Assembly: GCA_024641855.1 (NCBI GenBank)
Contig: JAHECG010000002.1
Span: 52,089-116,088, forward strand
Direction of reading: 5' to 3'
From: Betaproteobacteria bacterium
Lineage (GTDB): Bacteria; Pseudomonadota; Gammaproteobacteria; Burkholderiales; Thiobacteraceae
Length of the DNA: 64,000 bases
The translations under genes and the position numbers were made by a program. Position 1 is the first letter of the stretch. The number at the start of each line of letters is the position of its first letter. Positions 17,687 through 28,158 of this stretch are shown here, piece by piece. The notes under the pieces are model-generated. The model searched no databases. It saw nothing but the letters and a program-made list of their open reading frames with translations, and was not told the DNA's origin.

Positions 17687-18438
17687 TGCGTTTTACCCCG
17701 ACCGGACAAAAACCTTATATCGCCATACTGTGCGCGGCCTATTTACTGATTTTAGCTGCCACCACCCCAGCAATACTCCTTGAAAAAATTTTTGCTACGC
17801 AGTCCGGCATCCAATTGGAACACCTTTCGGGGACACTTTGGCATGGCACTGTAGGCAAGGTAAGCTTTCCCAGGAGGATCGGCGTAGCACCCATTCAAAA
17901 CCTGCAATGGAACTTTCAATGGCATTATTTATTCCGTGGAGAACTCGCCGTTAACCTTGAAAGCGCCGACATCGTTGGTAGCCTAACTTTGGCGCGTGGC
18001 TTCGGTGGACTGCGTATAGCGCAAGCTGATCTTGCCCTGCCGACAGAAGACCTAACGCAATTCTTCCCGCAGCTTGGCCTTTGGCAGCCCGGTGGCGAGG
18101 TGCAACTCCAAACGCAAGGTTTCGCACCGAATACGAGAACGGCCGACGAGATAAATATTGTATGGCGCAACGCAACGCTTAATTTAACCTCATTGCAACC
18201 CTTGGGAGATTATCAGCTACAACTGCTAAACGAAGATGGGCAAATTAAGACTCGACTGAAAACACTAACCGGAAAACTGCAATTAGAAGGTGTTGGCACA
18301 TTCACGAAGGATGGATTCCAATTCACCGGCAGCGCTCGTGCGTTTCCCGCCTACGCTACACAACTTAAACCGCTACTAGATTCGTTTGGGCAAGACCGCG
18401 GAGATGGCTCACATATTTTTCAGCTAGCGTTTCATTAA
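17686..18438 (+). CDS. gspN: Type II secretion system protein GspN
   Basis: N-terminal TM; LSGTLWHGTVGKV; IQNLQWNFQWHYLFRGEL, typical of GspN; last gene of the gsp run. Confidence 0.8.
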   Translation: MRFTPTGQKPYIAILCAAYLLILAATTPAILLEKIFATQSGIQLEHLSGTLWHGTVGKVSFPRRIGVAPIQNLQWNFQWHYLFRGELAVNLESADIVGSLTLARGFGGLRIAQADLALPTEDLTQFFPQLGLWQPGGEVQLQTQGFAPNTRTADEINIVWRNATLNLTSLQPLGDYQLQLLNEDGQIKTRLKTLTGKLQLEGVGTFTKDGFQFTGSARAFPAYATQLKPLLDSFGQDRGDGSHIFQLAFH

Positions 18439-20522
18439 CCTGGGTTTTGACTTAGGAAAGTGGACAGCGGCTGCGGTTCAATTAACCAATTCCCTTGGAC
18501 ATAATCAACCCCAATTCGCTTTAAATGATCGTGAATCATTTCAGATTCCACATACTCCGCAATCGTCTTCAATCCCAAGATATGGCCGATATGATTAATC
18601 GATTCGACCATGGCACAATCCATGGGATCCGTTGCCATGTCTTGTACGAAGGCGCCATCAATCTTCAAGTAATCAACAGGCAAATTCTTCAAATACGTAA
18701 AAGAAGACAACCCGCTCCCGAAATCATCAAGCGAAAACTTACACCCTTTTAATTTGAGTGCGTGAATAAAACGAATCGCATCCGTTAAATTGGTGATGGC
18801 CGCCGTTTCTGTAATTTCAAAGCAAATTGCCGCATAAGGCACGTGGTTAATGTTGAATTGACGTTCAATAAAATCCAAAAACTTTTCATCGCAAAGTGAA
18901 TGCCCCGAAAGATTTATAGTACAAACCGATTGGCCATCATAGGCCTTGGGAAATAACAAAGGAAACGCTGACAAGGTCGCCCCGACGACCCAACGGTCGA
19001 TCGATGGCATTAAGTTATAACGCTCTGCGGCAGGGATGAATGCCATCGGCAACACCACCTCCCCGTCATCATCCAGCATCCGCAACAAAATCTCAAAATG
19101 CGTATCGGCCCCCGAGTGCGGATACAACGGCAAGATCGGCTGCACATAGAGGCGCATGCGATTTTCTTCCAAGGCCCGTGTAATGAGCGTTACCCACTGC
19201 ATCTCGCCTTGCCGTTTAACCAACTCCGCATCTTCGGCTTTGTAAACGTGTACGCGATTCCGTCCGCGATCTTTTGCCTCATAGCATGCTGCATCAGCGT
19301 AGCTAAGCAGCCCGGACAACCCCTCGCTTTCCGCCGTGATGGCGACTAAGCCGATACTGACGCCGATCGAAAAAGAATTATCGTGCCAAACAAAGCGAAA
19401 ATCCTTTACCTGCTGACGTAATACATCAGCAATGGGATGAGCTTGCTCTAAATTACAGTTCAGCAGCAACACGCCAAACTCATCCCCGCCCAAACGGGCT
19501 AACGTATCTCGGTCTCGCAATCGCGCTTGCAACAAGGTCGCCAGCTGACGTAACAATTCATCTCCGGCTATGTGGCCTGATGTGTCGTTCACGATTTTGA
19601 ACTGGTCTAAATCCAGATAACACAGGGTATGCGCCTCATTCTGTTCGCGTGCACTAATCAAGGCCCGCTCCAAACGTATTTCAAATTCCCGTCGATTCGG
19701 CAAGCCCGTCAACGCATCATGTGATGCTTGATAGGAAAGTCGAGAAGTTGCTTCGTCGATACGCTCCTGTAAATTTTCATGAGACATTTTGAGTGCAGCC
19801 GTCATCCTGTTGACACCATGCTCCAATACTTGCAACTCTCCTGTTGAAATTTCATCGACGCAAACATTCAATTCGCCGTTAGCGATCTTCTGCACAGCAT
19901 CTGATAAATATTGGATTGGACGCGTCACTTGTCGACTCATGCGAAATGCCAGTATGCCGCTCACCGACAACCCTAAAAAAGTAATCATGAGCCCATTACG
20001 AACCAACTCGTTCTGGCGTTGGACGGTGTGCGCACGGCTCATTTCCACATACACACGCCCAACGTTTTGCATTTTCATTGATTGTTTTTTGTCTGCATTG
20101 GCAATATCTTCAATCTCAATTTGACTTAACATCACCGGCGCACTAAAAATTAGCGTCGTGTCATTTTCAGAGGTAGCAAGATCAAGACCGGTGTGTGTAT
20201 TTAGTAATTGCTGTGCCTGTGCCACTGTACCGTTTTGGGCCAAAACACGATTGTTAATATCTGCAATCATGACCCAATTAACATCCGCTTCTCTTTTTGC
20301 TTCACGCGTCAAATGCTGAAGAATCTCGTGGTTCGCAGAAAAAACACCATATTCGCTGGCCGGCGCCAATTGACGCGCAATCGCCAAGCCGCGTTCACGT
20401 AGCGATCGTTCAATATCCATGATTTGGCTATTGATAAAATAGAGCGCTAAAACCACTGCGATTAAAGCGGTCGGTGCCAGCGCGAGAAACAACACCTTGC
20501 CTTGGATACCCCATTTATTCAT
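18435..20522 (-). CDS. HAMP-GGDEF-EAL bifunctional c-di-GMP signalling protein with N-terminal periplasmic sensor region
   Basis: LARLGGDEFGVLL with upstream RDRD (RxxD I-site position), EAL-domain segments FEILLRM and DDFGSGLSSFTYLKNLPVDYLKIDGAFV, two N-terminal TMs. Confidence 0.9.
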   Translation of the reverse strand: MNKWGIQGKVLFLALAPTALIAVVLALYFINSQIMDIERSLRERGLAIARQLAPASEYGVFSANHEILQHLTREAKREADVNWVMIADINNRVLAQNGTVAQAQQLLNTHTGLDLATSENDTTLIFSAPVMLSQIEIEDIANADKKQSMKMQNVGRVYVEMSRAHTVQRQNELVRNGLMITFLGLSVSGILAFRMSRQVTRPIQYLSDAVQKIANGELNVCVDEISTGELQVLEHGVNRMTAALKMSHENLQERIDEATSRLSYQASHDALTGLPNRREFEIRLERALISAREQNEAHTLCYLDLDQFKIVNDTSGHIAGDELLRQLATLLQARLRDRDTLARLGGDEFGVLLLNCNLEQAHPIADVLRQQVKDFRFVWHDNSFSIGVSIGLVAITAESEGLSGLLSYADAACYEAKDRGRNRVHVYKAEDAELVKRQGEMQWVTLITRALEENRMRLYVQPILPLYPHSGADTHFEILLRMLDDDGEVVLPMAFIPAAERYNLMPSIDRWVVGATLSAFPLLFPKAYDGQSVCTINLSGHSLCDEKFLDFIERQFNINHVPYAAICFEITETAAITNLTDAIRFIHALKLKGCKFSLDDFGSGLSSFTYLKNLPVDYLKIDGAFVQDMATDPMDCAMVESINHIGHILGLKTIAEYVESEMIHDHLKRIGVDYVQGNWLIEPQPLSTFLSQNPG

Positions 20523-21460
20523 TCGCGCTCCGCTCCCGCTTTAATGTGTTCCAATATCGTCGCTTCTTCCTGTAGACCAACACCCAATGACTGTCCGACT
20601 GAATAATTCACACTGACAGAAAAATATTTTGGGTGCTGCGGCGGCGGTAGCTGAACATTCCTTGTTTGAAATATGTGTATAAGGGTTTCGGCCGTTTGCT
20701 GCCCGATTTGCGCCGGTGTCGAATACACTGCCGCAAGTGCACCCGCTTTAACATAGGCGTTGGAATACGCGATTAACGGTGTTTGCACACGATAGGATGT
20801 CAGTAAAATACTTTGCGCGGTATTTGAATTAAAAATCAACGGGTCTGGCAACGCCAACAACACTTTGCTTTTGGCTAACAAACGCTTCAATGCAGGAATA
20901 ATTTCATCCTGATTTGCCACCTGTTGAATATCCAGGACTAGTTTCTGCTCACGTGCTGTTTGCTGCAAAGGTTTAATACGCTCAACTGAGCCCGACCCCA
21001 GCAAAATACCGACACTATTACGCCCAGGCAGCAACTGCTTGATCAGTCGAAATTGACGTGCCCAGGGTTGATCCAAATAGATCGCCGAAAATCCACTAGC
21101 GTCTCGACGGGTACGGCTCCGCGCAAACTCATAATTCTGACGTGGCACCAAAATATTGAGCGTTGGCTTATTGATATTAAGTGTGGTGTCCATGGCGCGT
21201 GTACCGACCGCCACCAACATGTCCGCTTCTGCCAAATCCGGCGAATTCTCCGCCAGGGCTTCCAACATCAGCGTGCGCAGCACAATCGAGGAGCCTTGCT
21301 CCCGTAGATGGCTACGCATGGTTTCTACTGCTTCGCGATATGACGTACCATTTCCGCTTAAAACCACCAGTACTTGCGGGGCGGCGAATGCGAATCTCGA
21401 TACAAAACACAAAGTACATACAAGTAGTATGCGTCTGTAAACACGCCACCTAAGTCGCAT
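20519..21460 (-). CDS. ABC transporter substrate-binding-like periplasmic protein (ABC_sub_bind type)
   Basis: Signal peptide; AVGTRAMDTTLN...VGILLGSGSVERIKPLQQTAREQ...LLALPDPLIFNSNTAQSILLTSYRVQTPLIAYSNAYVKAGALAAVYSTPAQIGQQTAE. Confidence 0.78.
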   Translation of the reverse strand: MRLRWRVYRRILLVCTLCFVSRFAFAAPQVLVVLSGNGTSYREAVETMRSHLREQGSSIVLRTLMLEALAENSPDLAEADMLVAVGTRAMDTTLNINKPTLNILVPRQNYEFARSRTRRDASGFSAIYLDQPWARQFRLIKQLLPGRNSVGILLGSGSVERIKPLQQTAREQKLVLDIQQVANQDEIIPALKRLLAKSKVLLALPDPLIFNSNTAQSILLTSYRVQTPLIAYSNAYVKAGALAAVYSTPAQIGQQTAETLIHIFQTRNVQLPPPQHPKYFSVSVNYSVGQSLGVGLQEEATILEHIKAGAERE

Positions 21461-21482
21461 TCTGATCGTGTCTTTAAACAGA

Positions 21483-23480
21483 CTAAAACTCCATACTCAA
21501 CGTTGCGAGCACACGCAATTTAAATTCATTATCGTTGCGATATTCGGTATATGGTTTGAACAAATTTTGAAATACGACTGCCGCTTGGCCACGCTGGCCC
21601 GCCAAATGAAAATCATGCGCCAAGCGTGCATCCAAACGCCGATGAATTTTCAAGCGATCGCCATCGCCGATCGGTTCGAGCAAACTCACATAGTAATATC
21701 CCAAACTAGCCTCAATAGTGCTGCCAAAGCGATGTGACAGTAACGCGCTCGCCGTATGGCTAGGGGTCGCGTATTGCAAATCCTCTGCCACAGCATTGTT
21801 AAAGGATCGATCAATAATGGTTTTGGTATAGGCGTGTGAAAAATTAAGTTGCGAGCCACCTACGTGCCAACGAACTTGTGTTTGCACGCCCTTTGTCGTC
21901 ACATCTGCAGCATTTTGAAATACAAAATACTCGAAGGGGGCGATCACCTTAACCGGCGCAATCACATTACGAACACGATCTACATAGAATCGAACATCCG
22001 CCGAAAATCCCTGAATAGGCGCATCGAACAGATAAGCCAATTCATGACTCGTAATCTTCTCCGGAGGTAAGCTGGCGTTACCGAAAAAACGAGGCACCGA
22101 TATCGGGCCAATGGCCGTATTAATCCTGACACTGTAGCTGCCAATATCTTCAAGTACGGTAGGGGTTCGTAGGGCACGCGATATACCAGCGCGAATCGTG
22201 TGCCCCGGGGCTAAGTGATAGCTCAGCGCCAAACGCGGCGATAGGTCGGTACCGGTAATATCGTTACGCTCCAAAGCCGCACCGGTATTCACAACCCAAT
22301 CCGTGGCTGGGCGCCATTCGGCATTAAAAAAAGCACGGTGTAATTGCGTCTTTTGGGTTTGTTCATTTCCCAAATACAGCGGGGCATGCACCTGATCCAA
22401 TCGGCTGCTTAGACCCCAAGCCAAACGCAATGTGGGCGTTAAGCGCTGATTGCGTTGAAACTCAAGATCAAAACGCTCCGCATCGAGATCATTGCGGATC
22501 ACCGTCGCCAGAATCGGTAATGCGCCATTCAAAAACGGGATGGTGGTGAACACTTCATGATTTACGTTATAGGTGTGGTAAAACTGTAAGGACATCTCAT
22601 CATCAGGCCCCACGGCTTGACGCCACACCAATTGCTGAAAACTGCTTTGCACTTGCTGGTTACGCGGCCCATCGGTTTTACTACCAAAATAACCGATCCC
22701 GAATGCCGCGCCGGTATAGCCTAATTGCACTTGTAAGCTATTGTGATTATCAATACGGAAGTCTCCACGCGCAGAAACTGAATCTGTGTGTTGGCTATCG
22801 TTGCGCAACTCAAAGCCGCTATCTTGTTTATGACTTAACGTAACGCGATAGTCCCAACCACCTACGGCCCCTCCCATGCGCACCAGTCCATCGGCAACAT
22901 CGGGCGCGCCGATTCGACTTGTGACCAATACACCCTGATCCTGAACCGGATGCCGAGTAATGATATTGATCACGCCGAGAAATGCGTTGGCACCATAGGT
23001 GGCGGCATTGGGTCCGCGCGTAACTTCAATCCGCTCGATATCTTCCAAGGCAAGCGGCAAAGCAGTCCAAGGCACCTGCCCGAACATCGGGGTATAAACC
23101 GACTTCCCATCAAGCAATACTTGCACACGACCAAAAAAACGATTATTGAGCCCCCCGCTGACCAAGTGTTCATTGCCAGAAAAAAGCCCAACGTAAAAAC
23201 CAGGAACCAAGCGAAACACATCAGACAGATCACGAAAACCCGATGTCCGGATCATTTCGCGATCAATCACAGTGACCGCCGCCGGCGCTTCTGCAATCGG
23301 CTGCACCAAACGTGAAACCGTCAGCACCATCGGCATGTCGCTATAAAAATCCTGCTCAGATAACGGGGTATTCACAGATTCAACAGCAACAGCCCCTGCT
23401 GTAAATAACATTCCAAATATACTGAACAATATTCCGCAGAACGGATGATCGATTAATGCTTTCATGTTCTTGTTCCCCAT
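21483..23480 (-). CDS. TonB-dependent outer-membrane receptor
   Basis: Plug domain AAVTVIDREMIRTSGFRDLSDVFRLVPGFYVG...GRVQVLLDGKSVYTPMFG...IERIEVTRGPNAATYGANAFLGVINIITR; C-terminal barrel ending LATLSMEF. Confidence 0.9.
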   Translation of the reverse strand: MGNKNMKALIDHPFCGILFSIFGMLFTAGAVAVESVNTPLSEQDFYSDMPMVLTVSRLVQPIAEAPAAVTVIDREMIRTSGFRDLSDVFRLVPGFYVGLFSGNEHLVSGGLNNRFFGRVQVLLDGKSVYTPMFGQVPWTALPLALEDIERIEVTRGPNAATYGANAFLGVINIITRHPVQDQGVLVTSRIGAPDVADGLVRMGGAVGGWDYRVTLSHKQDSGFELRNDSQHTDSVSARGDFRIDNHNSLQVQLGYTGAAFGIGYFGSKTDGPRNQQVQSSFQQLVWRQAVGPDDEMSLQFYHTYNVNHEVFTTIPFLNGALPILATVIRNDLDAERFDLEFQRNQRLTPTLRLAWGLSSRLDQVHAPLYLGNEQTQKTQLHRAFFNAEWRPATDWVVNTGAALERNDITGTDLSPRLALSYHLAPGHTIRAGISRALRTPTVLEDIGSYSVRINTAIGPISVPRFFGNASLPPEKITSHELAYLFDAPIQGFSADVRFYVDRVRNVIAPVKVIAPFEYFVFQNAADVTTKGVQTQVRWHVGGSQLNFSHAYTKTIIDRSFNNAVAEDLQYATPSHTASALLSHRFGSTIEASLGYYYVSLLEPIGDGDRLKIHRRLDARLAHDFHLAGQRGQAAVVFQNLFKPYTEYRNDNEFKLRVLATLSMEF

Positions 23481-23544
23481 ACGCCAACAGCGATACTCAA
23501 CGGGAATGTTGGCAACGCATCATTCGTAGCATTGAAATGTTTTT

Positions 23545-24243
23545 TTAATCCAACTTATTCCAAATACACGACCCTTTGCTTGCTTTCTCGATGTCTCCCA
23601 ACAAGGCTTCATGTGCCGCTAATTCCTCTGTGGATGCGAACAAGACTTGCAATGGCAAAGAAGACGTAAGCGCCGCATCAGCAGTGATTTCTTGTGTCGT
23701 CGGTGCCATCTCAATCATCAAGCTTTCCTGACCGCGTGTCATAGCGAGATACACTTCCGACAAAAGCTCCGCATCCAGTAAGGCGCCATGCAAGGTACGG
23801 TTGGAGTTGTCGACTGCATAGCGTTTACATAATGCATCCAAATTATTTTTCTGGCCGGGATGCAGATCTTTGGCCAGTTTTAAAGTATCAATCACACCGG
23901 CACAATAAGTTTCGACAGGCGCCAAATTCAGCAGTGACAATTCATGATTCAGAAATCCCACATCAAACGGCGCATTATGAATGACCAATTCGCCACCACT
24001 GACAAAACGGATGAACTCTTGCGATACCTCTGCGAACTTGGGCTTATCTTGCAGAAATTCTAGACTGATACCGTGAACCTGCTGCGCGCCGCTGTCGATT
24101 TCGCGTTCCGGATTGAGATAGCAGTGGTAGTGATTCCCGGTGAGGCGGCGATTGACCATCTCCACCGCAGCGACTTCGATAATGCGATGGCCGAGCGCTG
24201 GACTCAGACCCGTCGTTTCAGTATCCAAAATAATTTGTCGCAT
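23545..24243 (-). CDS. dnaQ: DNA polymerase III epsilon subunit
   Basis: RQIILDTETTGLSPALGHRIIEVAAVEMVNRRLTG; VIHNAPFDVGFLNHEL; HGALLDAELLSEVYLAMT. Confidence 0.93.
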   Translation of the reverse strand: MRQIILDTETTGLSPALGHRIIEVAAVEMVNRRLTGNHYHCYLNPEREIDSGAQQVHGISLEFLQDKPKFAEVSQEFIRFVSGGELVIHNAPFDVGFLNHELSLLNLAPVETYCAGVIDTLKLAKDLHPGQKNNLDALCKRYAVDNSNRTLHGALLDAELLSEVYLAMTRGQESLMIEMAPTTQEITADAALTSSLPLQVLFASTEELAAHEALLGDIEKASKGSCIWNKLD

Positions 24244-24282
24244 TACATTCCAATAAAATTGTGATTTTCGTTCTAACTGATA

Positions 24283-24726
24283 TCAAGCTTGTTTCTCGCA
24301 GCCTTGATTCGCCAACACATCGGCACGTTCATTCCCCTCATGTCCCGCATGCCCCTTCACCCACAACCACTCTATATCGTGTTGGGTGGAAAGTTGATCC
24401 AATTCCAACCAAAGATCGACATTCTTCACGGGCTTTTTATCTGCTGTTTTCCACCCGCGTTTTTTCCAGCCGGTGATCCATTCACTGATGCCCTTTTGCA
24501 CATATTGCGAATCGGTATGCAACTTGACTTTACTGCGCCGTTTAAGCGCTTCCAGCGCACGAATCACCGCAGTCAGTTCCATGCGATTATTCGTGGTGAG
24601 CGGCTCACCGCCGCACAATTCTTTTTCCTTGGCGCCCAAGCGCAGTAACGCGCCCCATCCGCCGGGGCCAGGGTTGCCTTTACAAGCACCATCGGTAAAA
24701 ATTTCTACGACATCAGACAAGCTCAT
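24283..24726 (-). CDS. rnhA: Ribonuclease HI
   Basis: [23 protein letters not shown]...[16 protein letters not shown]...[11 protein letters not shown]...[14 protein letters not shown]. Confidence 0.95.
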   Translation of the reverse strand: MSLSDVVEIFTDGACKGNPGPGGWGALLRLGAKEKELCGGEPLTTNNRMELTAVIRALEALKRRSKVKLHTDSQYVQKGISEWITGWKKRGWKTADKKPVKNVDLWLELDQLSTQHDIEWLWVKGHAGHEGNERADVLANQGCEKQA

Positions 24727-25480
24727 TCTCCTGGGATGCGTGGTTTTGTTTAGCCCCCTTTTGCGTCACGGGCGCAATCCCGCGCTGTGCGGCCATGCGC
24801 TCACTCCACGAGGGCAAAATAACACGCATGCTGTGCACTCGTTTCTTGGCGAGCAAAAAATATACGCCACCGGCCAATGGCCACCAACGATCTCCAGCGG
24901 ACTCCATAAATTGAAAACGCATCAGCCACTTTTCACTTTGCATTGGTGGCGCATAACAAGCCAGTTTTCCGGCAACCACTTCAAAGCCGAGCAACGCCAG
25001 CCAATCTTTTAGGCGCGGCAAGCTGATAAACTTTCCGCGCCACGGATACTCGTCACTGCGACGCTTGATCACATGGCATGCCCCCCAAAGGCTCAACGGG
25101 TTAAATCCCGTGATCAATATATGCCCTTCCGGAATCAACACGCGCTCCACCTCACGCAAAATTTGATGCGGTGATGAAGAAAATTCGAGCACGTGCGGCA
25201 TTAGCGCCAAATCGACACTCTGACTTTCGATGGCCAATGCATCAAAATCAGTGCGTAAGCGTGAAGGTGCATACGGGCCGAGCGTGATATGCGTAGCGAT
25301 ACGGCTAGCCCGCAACAATTCATATTGTGACAAACCAAATTGCAACGCATTAAAGCCGAAAATATCGCTGACCGTCTTATCGATGTAGGCTTGCTCGCGA
25401 TCCAGCACATAACGACCGAGTGTTGTGTCGTACCATGGACGCGCATCATGCCGACGCTCGACAGTCTGTGTATCATTCAT
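24713..25480 (-). CDS. SAM-dependent methyltransferase
   Basis: Type 11-like methyltransferase segments ([47 protein letters not shown]); sits between rnhA and gloB. Confidence 0.8.
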   Translation of the reverse strand: MNDTQTVERRHDARPWYDTTLGRYVLDREQAYIDKTVSDIFGFNALQFGLSQYELLRASRIATHITLGPYAPSRLRTDFDALAIESQSVDLALMPHVLEFSSSPHQILREVERVLIPEGHILITGFNPLSLWGACHVIKRRSDEYPWRGKFISLPRLKDWLALLGFEVVAGKLACYAPPMQSEKWLMRFQFMESAGDRWWPLAGGVYFLLAKKRVHSMRVILPSWSERMAAQRGIAPVTQKGAKQNHASQENELV

Positions 25481-25517
25481 ATTTGACAAGTCGCCGCTCT
25501 CCACCAACTATAGACAT

Positions 25518-26285
25518 ATGATTCAAATCATCCCCATTTCGGCATTTGAAGACAATTACCTGTGGCTGCTCGTCCACGGCACCTACGCCGCCGTGGTCGA
25601 CCCGGGCGATGCGCAACCGGTATTGGATTATTTGAAACAACATCATCTTACGCTTTGTGCCATCCTCTGCACCCATCATCATGGCGACCATGTCGGTGGC
25701 AATCGCGAATTGCTTAGGCACTACCAAGTCCCAGTCTATGGCCCAGCACATGAAAATATTCCTGGGCGGACGCATGCGCTTGTCGATGGCGATATCGTGC
25801 GACTACCTGAATTAGCACTGGATTTAACCGTTTTCGACGTGCCCGGCCACACCGCAGGACATGTGGCCTATTATGGCGCAGAAAGCCTATTTTGTGGCGA
25901 CACCTTGTTTGCCTGTGGTTGCGGTAGGTTGTTTGAAGGCACACCACAAACCATGTACCAATCGCTCAGCAAAATTGCCAGCCTACCCGATGCAACACAA
26001 ATCTACTGTGCACACGAATACACCTTGGATAACATCCGATTCGCCAAGGTCGTCGAGCCCACGAATCCCGATTTATTGGAACGAGAACGACATGACCAGG
26101 AAAGCCGCGCCAACAACCAACCCACCGTCCCTTCTCGATTAGATTTGGAAAAGCGCACCAATCCCTTTCTACGCAGCCAGGTACCATCCGTGATCCAAGC
26201 TGCGCAAGAATATGCCGGACACCCGTTCACCGAACCCTGGCAAGTGTTCGCAACTGTACGCGCTTGGAAGGACAGTCTGGATTGA
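25518..26285 (+). CDS. gloB: Hydroxyacylglutathione hydrolase (glyoxalase II)
   Basis: Start at MIQIIPISAFEDNYLWLL; THHHGDHVGG metallo-beta-lactamase motif; C-terminal NPFLR. Confidence 0.93.
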   Translation: MIQIIPISAFEDNYLWLLVHGTYAAVVDPGDAQPVLDYLKQHHLTLCAILCTHHHGDHVGGNRELLRHYQVPVYGPAHENIPGRTHALVDGDIVRLPELALDLTVFDVPGHTAGHVAYYGAESLFCGDTLFACGCGRLFEGTPQTMYQSLSKIASLPDATQIYCAHEYTLDNIRFAKVVEPTNPDLLERERHDQESRANNQPTVPSRLDLEKRTNPFLRSQVPSVIQAAQEYAGHPFTEPWQVFATVRAWKDSLD

Positions 26286-26368
26286 GTTCTCACAGAATAA
26301 ACCCTTGACTTGAAAGGCCTTAAGCCCGTACTATCGCACTGGATCGCCAACAAAAAAGATTAAATTTG

Positions 26369-28126
26369 ATGCTGTTGAATTGCACCAAACTGACGATTGC
26401 AGTTTTGATCGCAAGTATTTATAGCTGTGGCGCCTTGGCCCAGGATACTTTGGTCTCCGCCGCAGATGCGATTAGTGACACTGCCGACGACGCTTCGAAT
26501 ACGAATCCCAGCCCAACTTTAAACCTTGCCGTTGAATTAACGCCGCCGTTGCTTTCCACGGTTACCCCCGATTTGTTGACGGTATTAACACCGCAAAACA
26601 CAGACGCTAACGACATCGATAACGCTTCACCCGAGCAAACCTCGATCATCAGCATCGAGTCTGCACCCAACGACTCTACCCCATTACTTAAAGCCGCAGA
26701 TAACCTCGGAAACCCACAGCAAGACTTGTGGGCACGCATTCGAGTCGGCTTCTCTCTCGCCGACCTCGATACGCATTTAGTGCAGGAAAATATCGATTGG
26801 TATGTTCATCGACCTGACTATGTTTCGCGGATGTTGGAGCGCAGCAAGCGCTATCTGTTTTATATCGTCGAAGCGGCTGAAAAGCGCGGCATGCCAACCG
26901 AGGTTGCTCTGTTGCCGATGATTGAAAGCGCTTTCAATCCGAAGGCCTACTCTAGCGCGCATGCATCAGGTCTGTGGCAATTCATCCCCTCTACGGGTCG
27001 TACCTATGGCTTGCAGCAAAACTGGTGGGTGGACAATCGCCGTGACGTGATTAGCGCGACGAATGCTGCCCTCGATTACTTGCAAAAACTGCATGACATG
27101 TTTAATAGTTGGGAATTAGCCCTTGCCGCTTATAACTGGGGTGAAGGCTCAGTACAGCGCGCCATTGCAAAAAATAGGGCCAAGGGCTTGCCCACGGATT
27201 ATCTGAGCTTGCGTATGCCCAGAGAGACGCAGCAATATGTGCCGCGCCTGCTGGCTATCAAGAGCATGATTCAACATCCGGAAAATTACGCCATGGATTT
27301 AGGCGTGGTACCGAATACCCCCTACTTTGCACAGATCACCTTGACGCAACATATGGATGTTGCGCTGGCGGCTAAACTGGCGGAAACCACGCTCGAAGAA
27401 TTTACCGCACTCAATCCGAACTACACGCGCCCAGTGATTCAAGCACGCCAGCCGGCCTCGCTGTTGTTGCCGGTGGATAAAGCAGAAGTCTTTGCGGCGA
27501 ATCTGGAGAATTACAGCAAGCCTTTAGTTTCCTGGCAGCCTTACCATGCCAAGCGCGGTGAGAAACTCGTTGCGATTGCCAGCCGTCACGGCATCAGTGC
27601 GGCGCGCTTGCAAGAAGCCAATGGCCTCAAACTCAAGCGCGGTCGCCTCGTGGGAAATCAAATGCTGCTAGTCCCTGGCTCGAGTGAGGCAAAACTAGAA
27701 AATGTCTCCTTTAGCGAAATCAAAGCGGCACCAGAATCCAACGGTGGAATCTATTCCGTGCGCAATGGCGATACGCTACTCTCCATTGCAAAACGACATG
27801 GCGTTAAAGCGACTCAAATTAAAGCCTGGAATAATCTCAAATCGAACCGTCTTGCGTTGAATCAGAAACTACGTCTCTTTGCAGACGAACCAACTGAATC
27901 CAAACCAACGCGTGTTGCGAGCAGCACTGCACCGGCGAAAGAATCGCGTCAAAAATCCACCTCAAAGCAAAAGCAATACACCGTGCGCCGTGGCGATACG
28001 CTGTACTCTATCGCTCAACGCTTTGATGTCGATCTCGATGATTTGCGGCGGTGGAACAAGTTCTCGCACAAGTCCCGCATTCACCCAGGTGACAAGCTCA
28101 CTGTCGCCCTGGCTAAAAACAGCTAA
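26369..28126 (+). CDS. mltD: Membrane-bound lytic murein transglycosylase D with three LysM domains
   Basis: LPMIESAFNPKAYSSAHASGLWQFIPSTGRTYGL; three LysM segments, e.g. YTVRRGDTLYSIAQRF. Confidence 0.9.
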   Translation: MLLNCTKLTIAVLIASIYSCGALAQDTLVSAADAISDTADDASNTNPSPTLNLAVELTPPLLSTVTPDLLTVLTPQNTDANDIDNASPEQTSIISIESAPNDSTPLLKAADNLGNPQQDLWARIRVGFSLADLDTHLVQENIDWYVHRPDYVSRMLERSKRYLFYIVEAAEKRGMPTEVALLPMIESAFNPKAYSSAHASGLWQFIPSTGRTYGLQQNWWVDNRRDVISATNAALDYLQKLHDMFNSWELALAAYNWGEGSVQRAIAKNRAKGLPTDYLSLRMPRETQQYVPRLLAIKSMIQHPENYAMDLGVVPNTPYFAQITLTQHMDVALAAKLAETTLEEFTALNPNYTRPVIQARQPASLLLPVDKAEVFAANLENYSKPLVSWQPYHAKRGEKLVAIASRHGISAARLQEANGLKLKRGRLVGNQMLLVPGSSEAKLENVSFSEIKAAPESNGGIYSVRNGDTLLSIAKRHGVKATQIKAWNNLKSNRLALNQKLRLFADEPTESKPTRVASSTAPAKESRQKSTSKQKQYTVRRGDTLYSIAQRFDVDLDDLRRWNKFSHKSRIHPGDKLTVALAKNS

Positions 28127-28158
28127 TCTCGCCTTTTTCTCGCTACGCCCCTAGCGGA

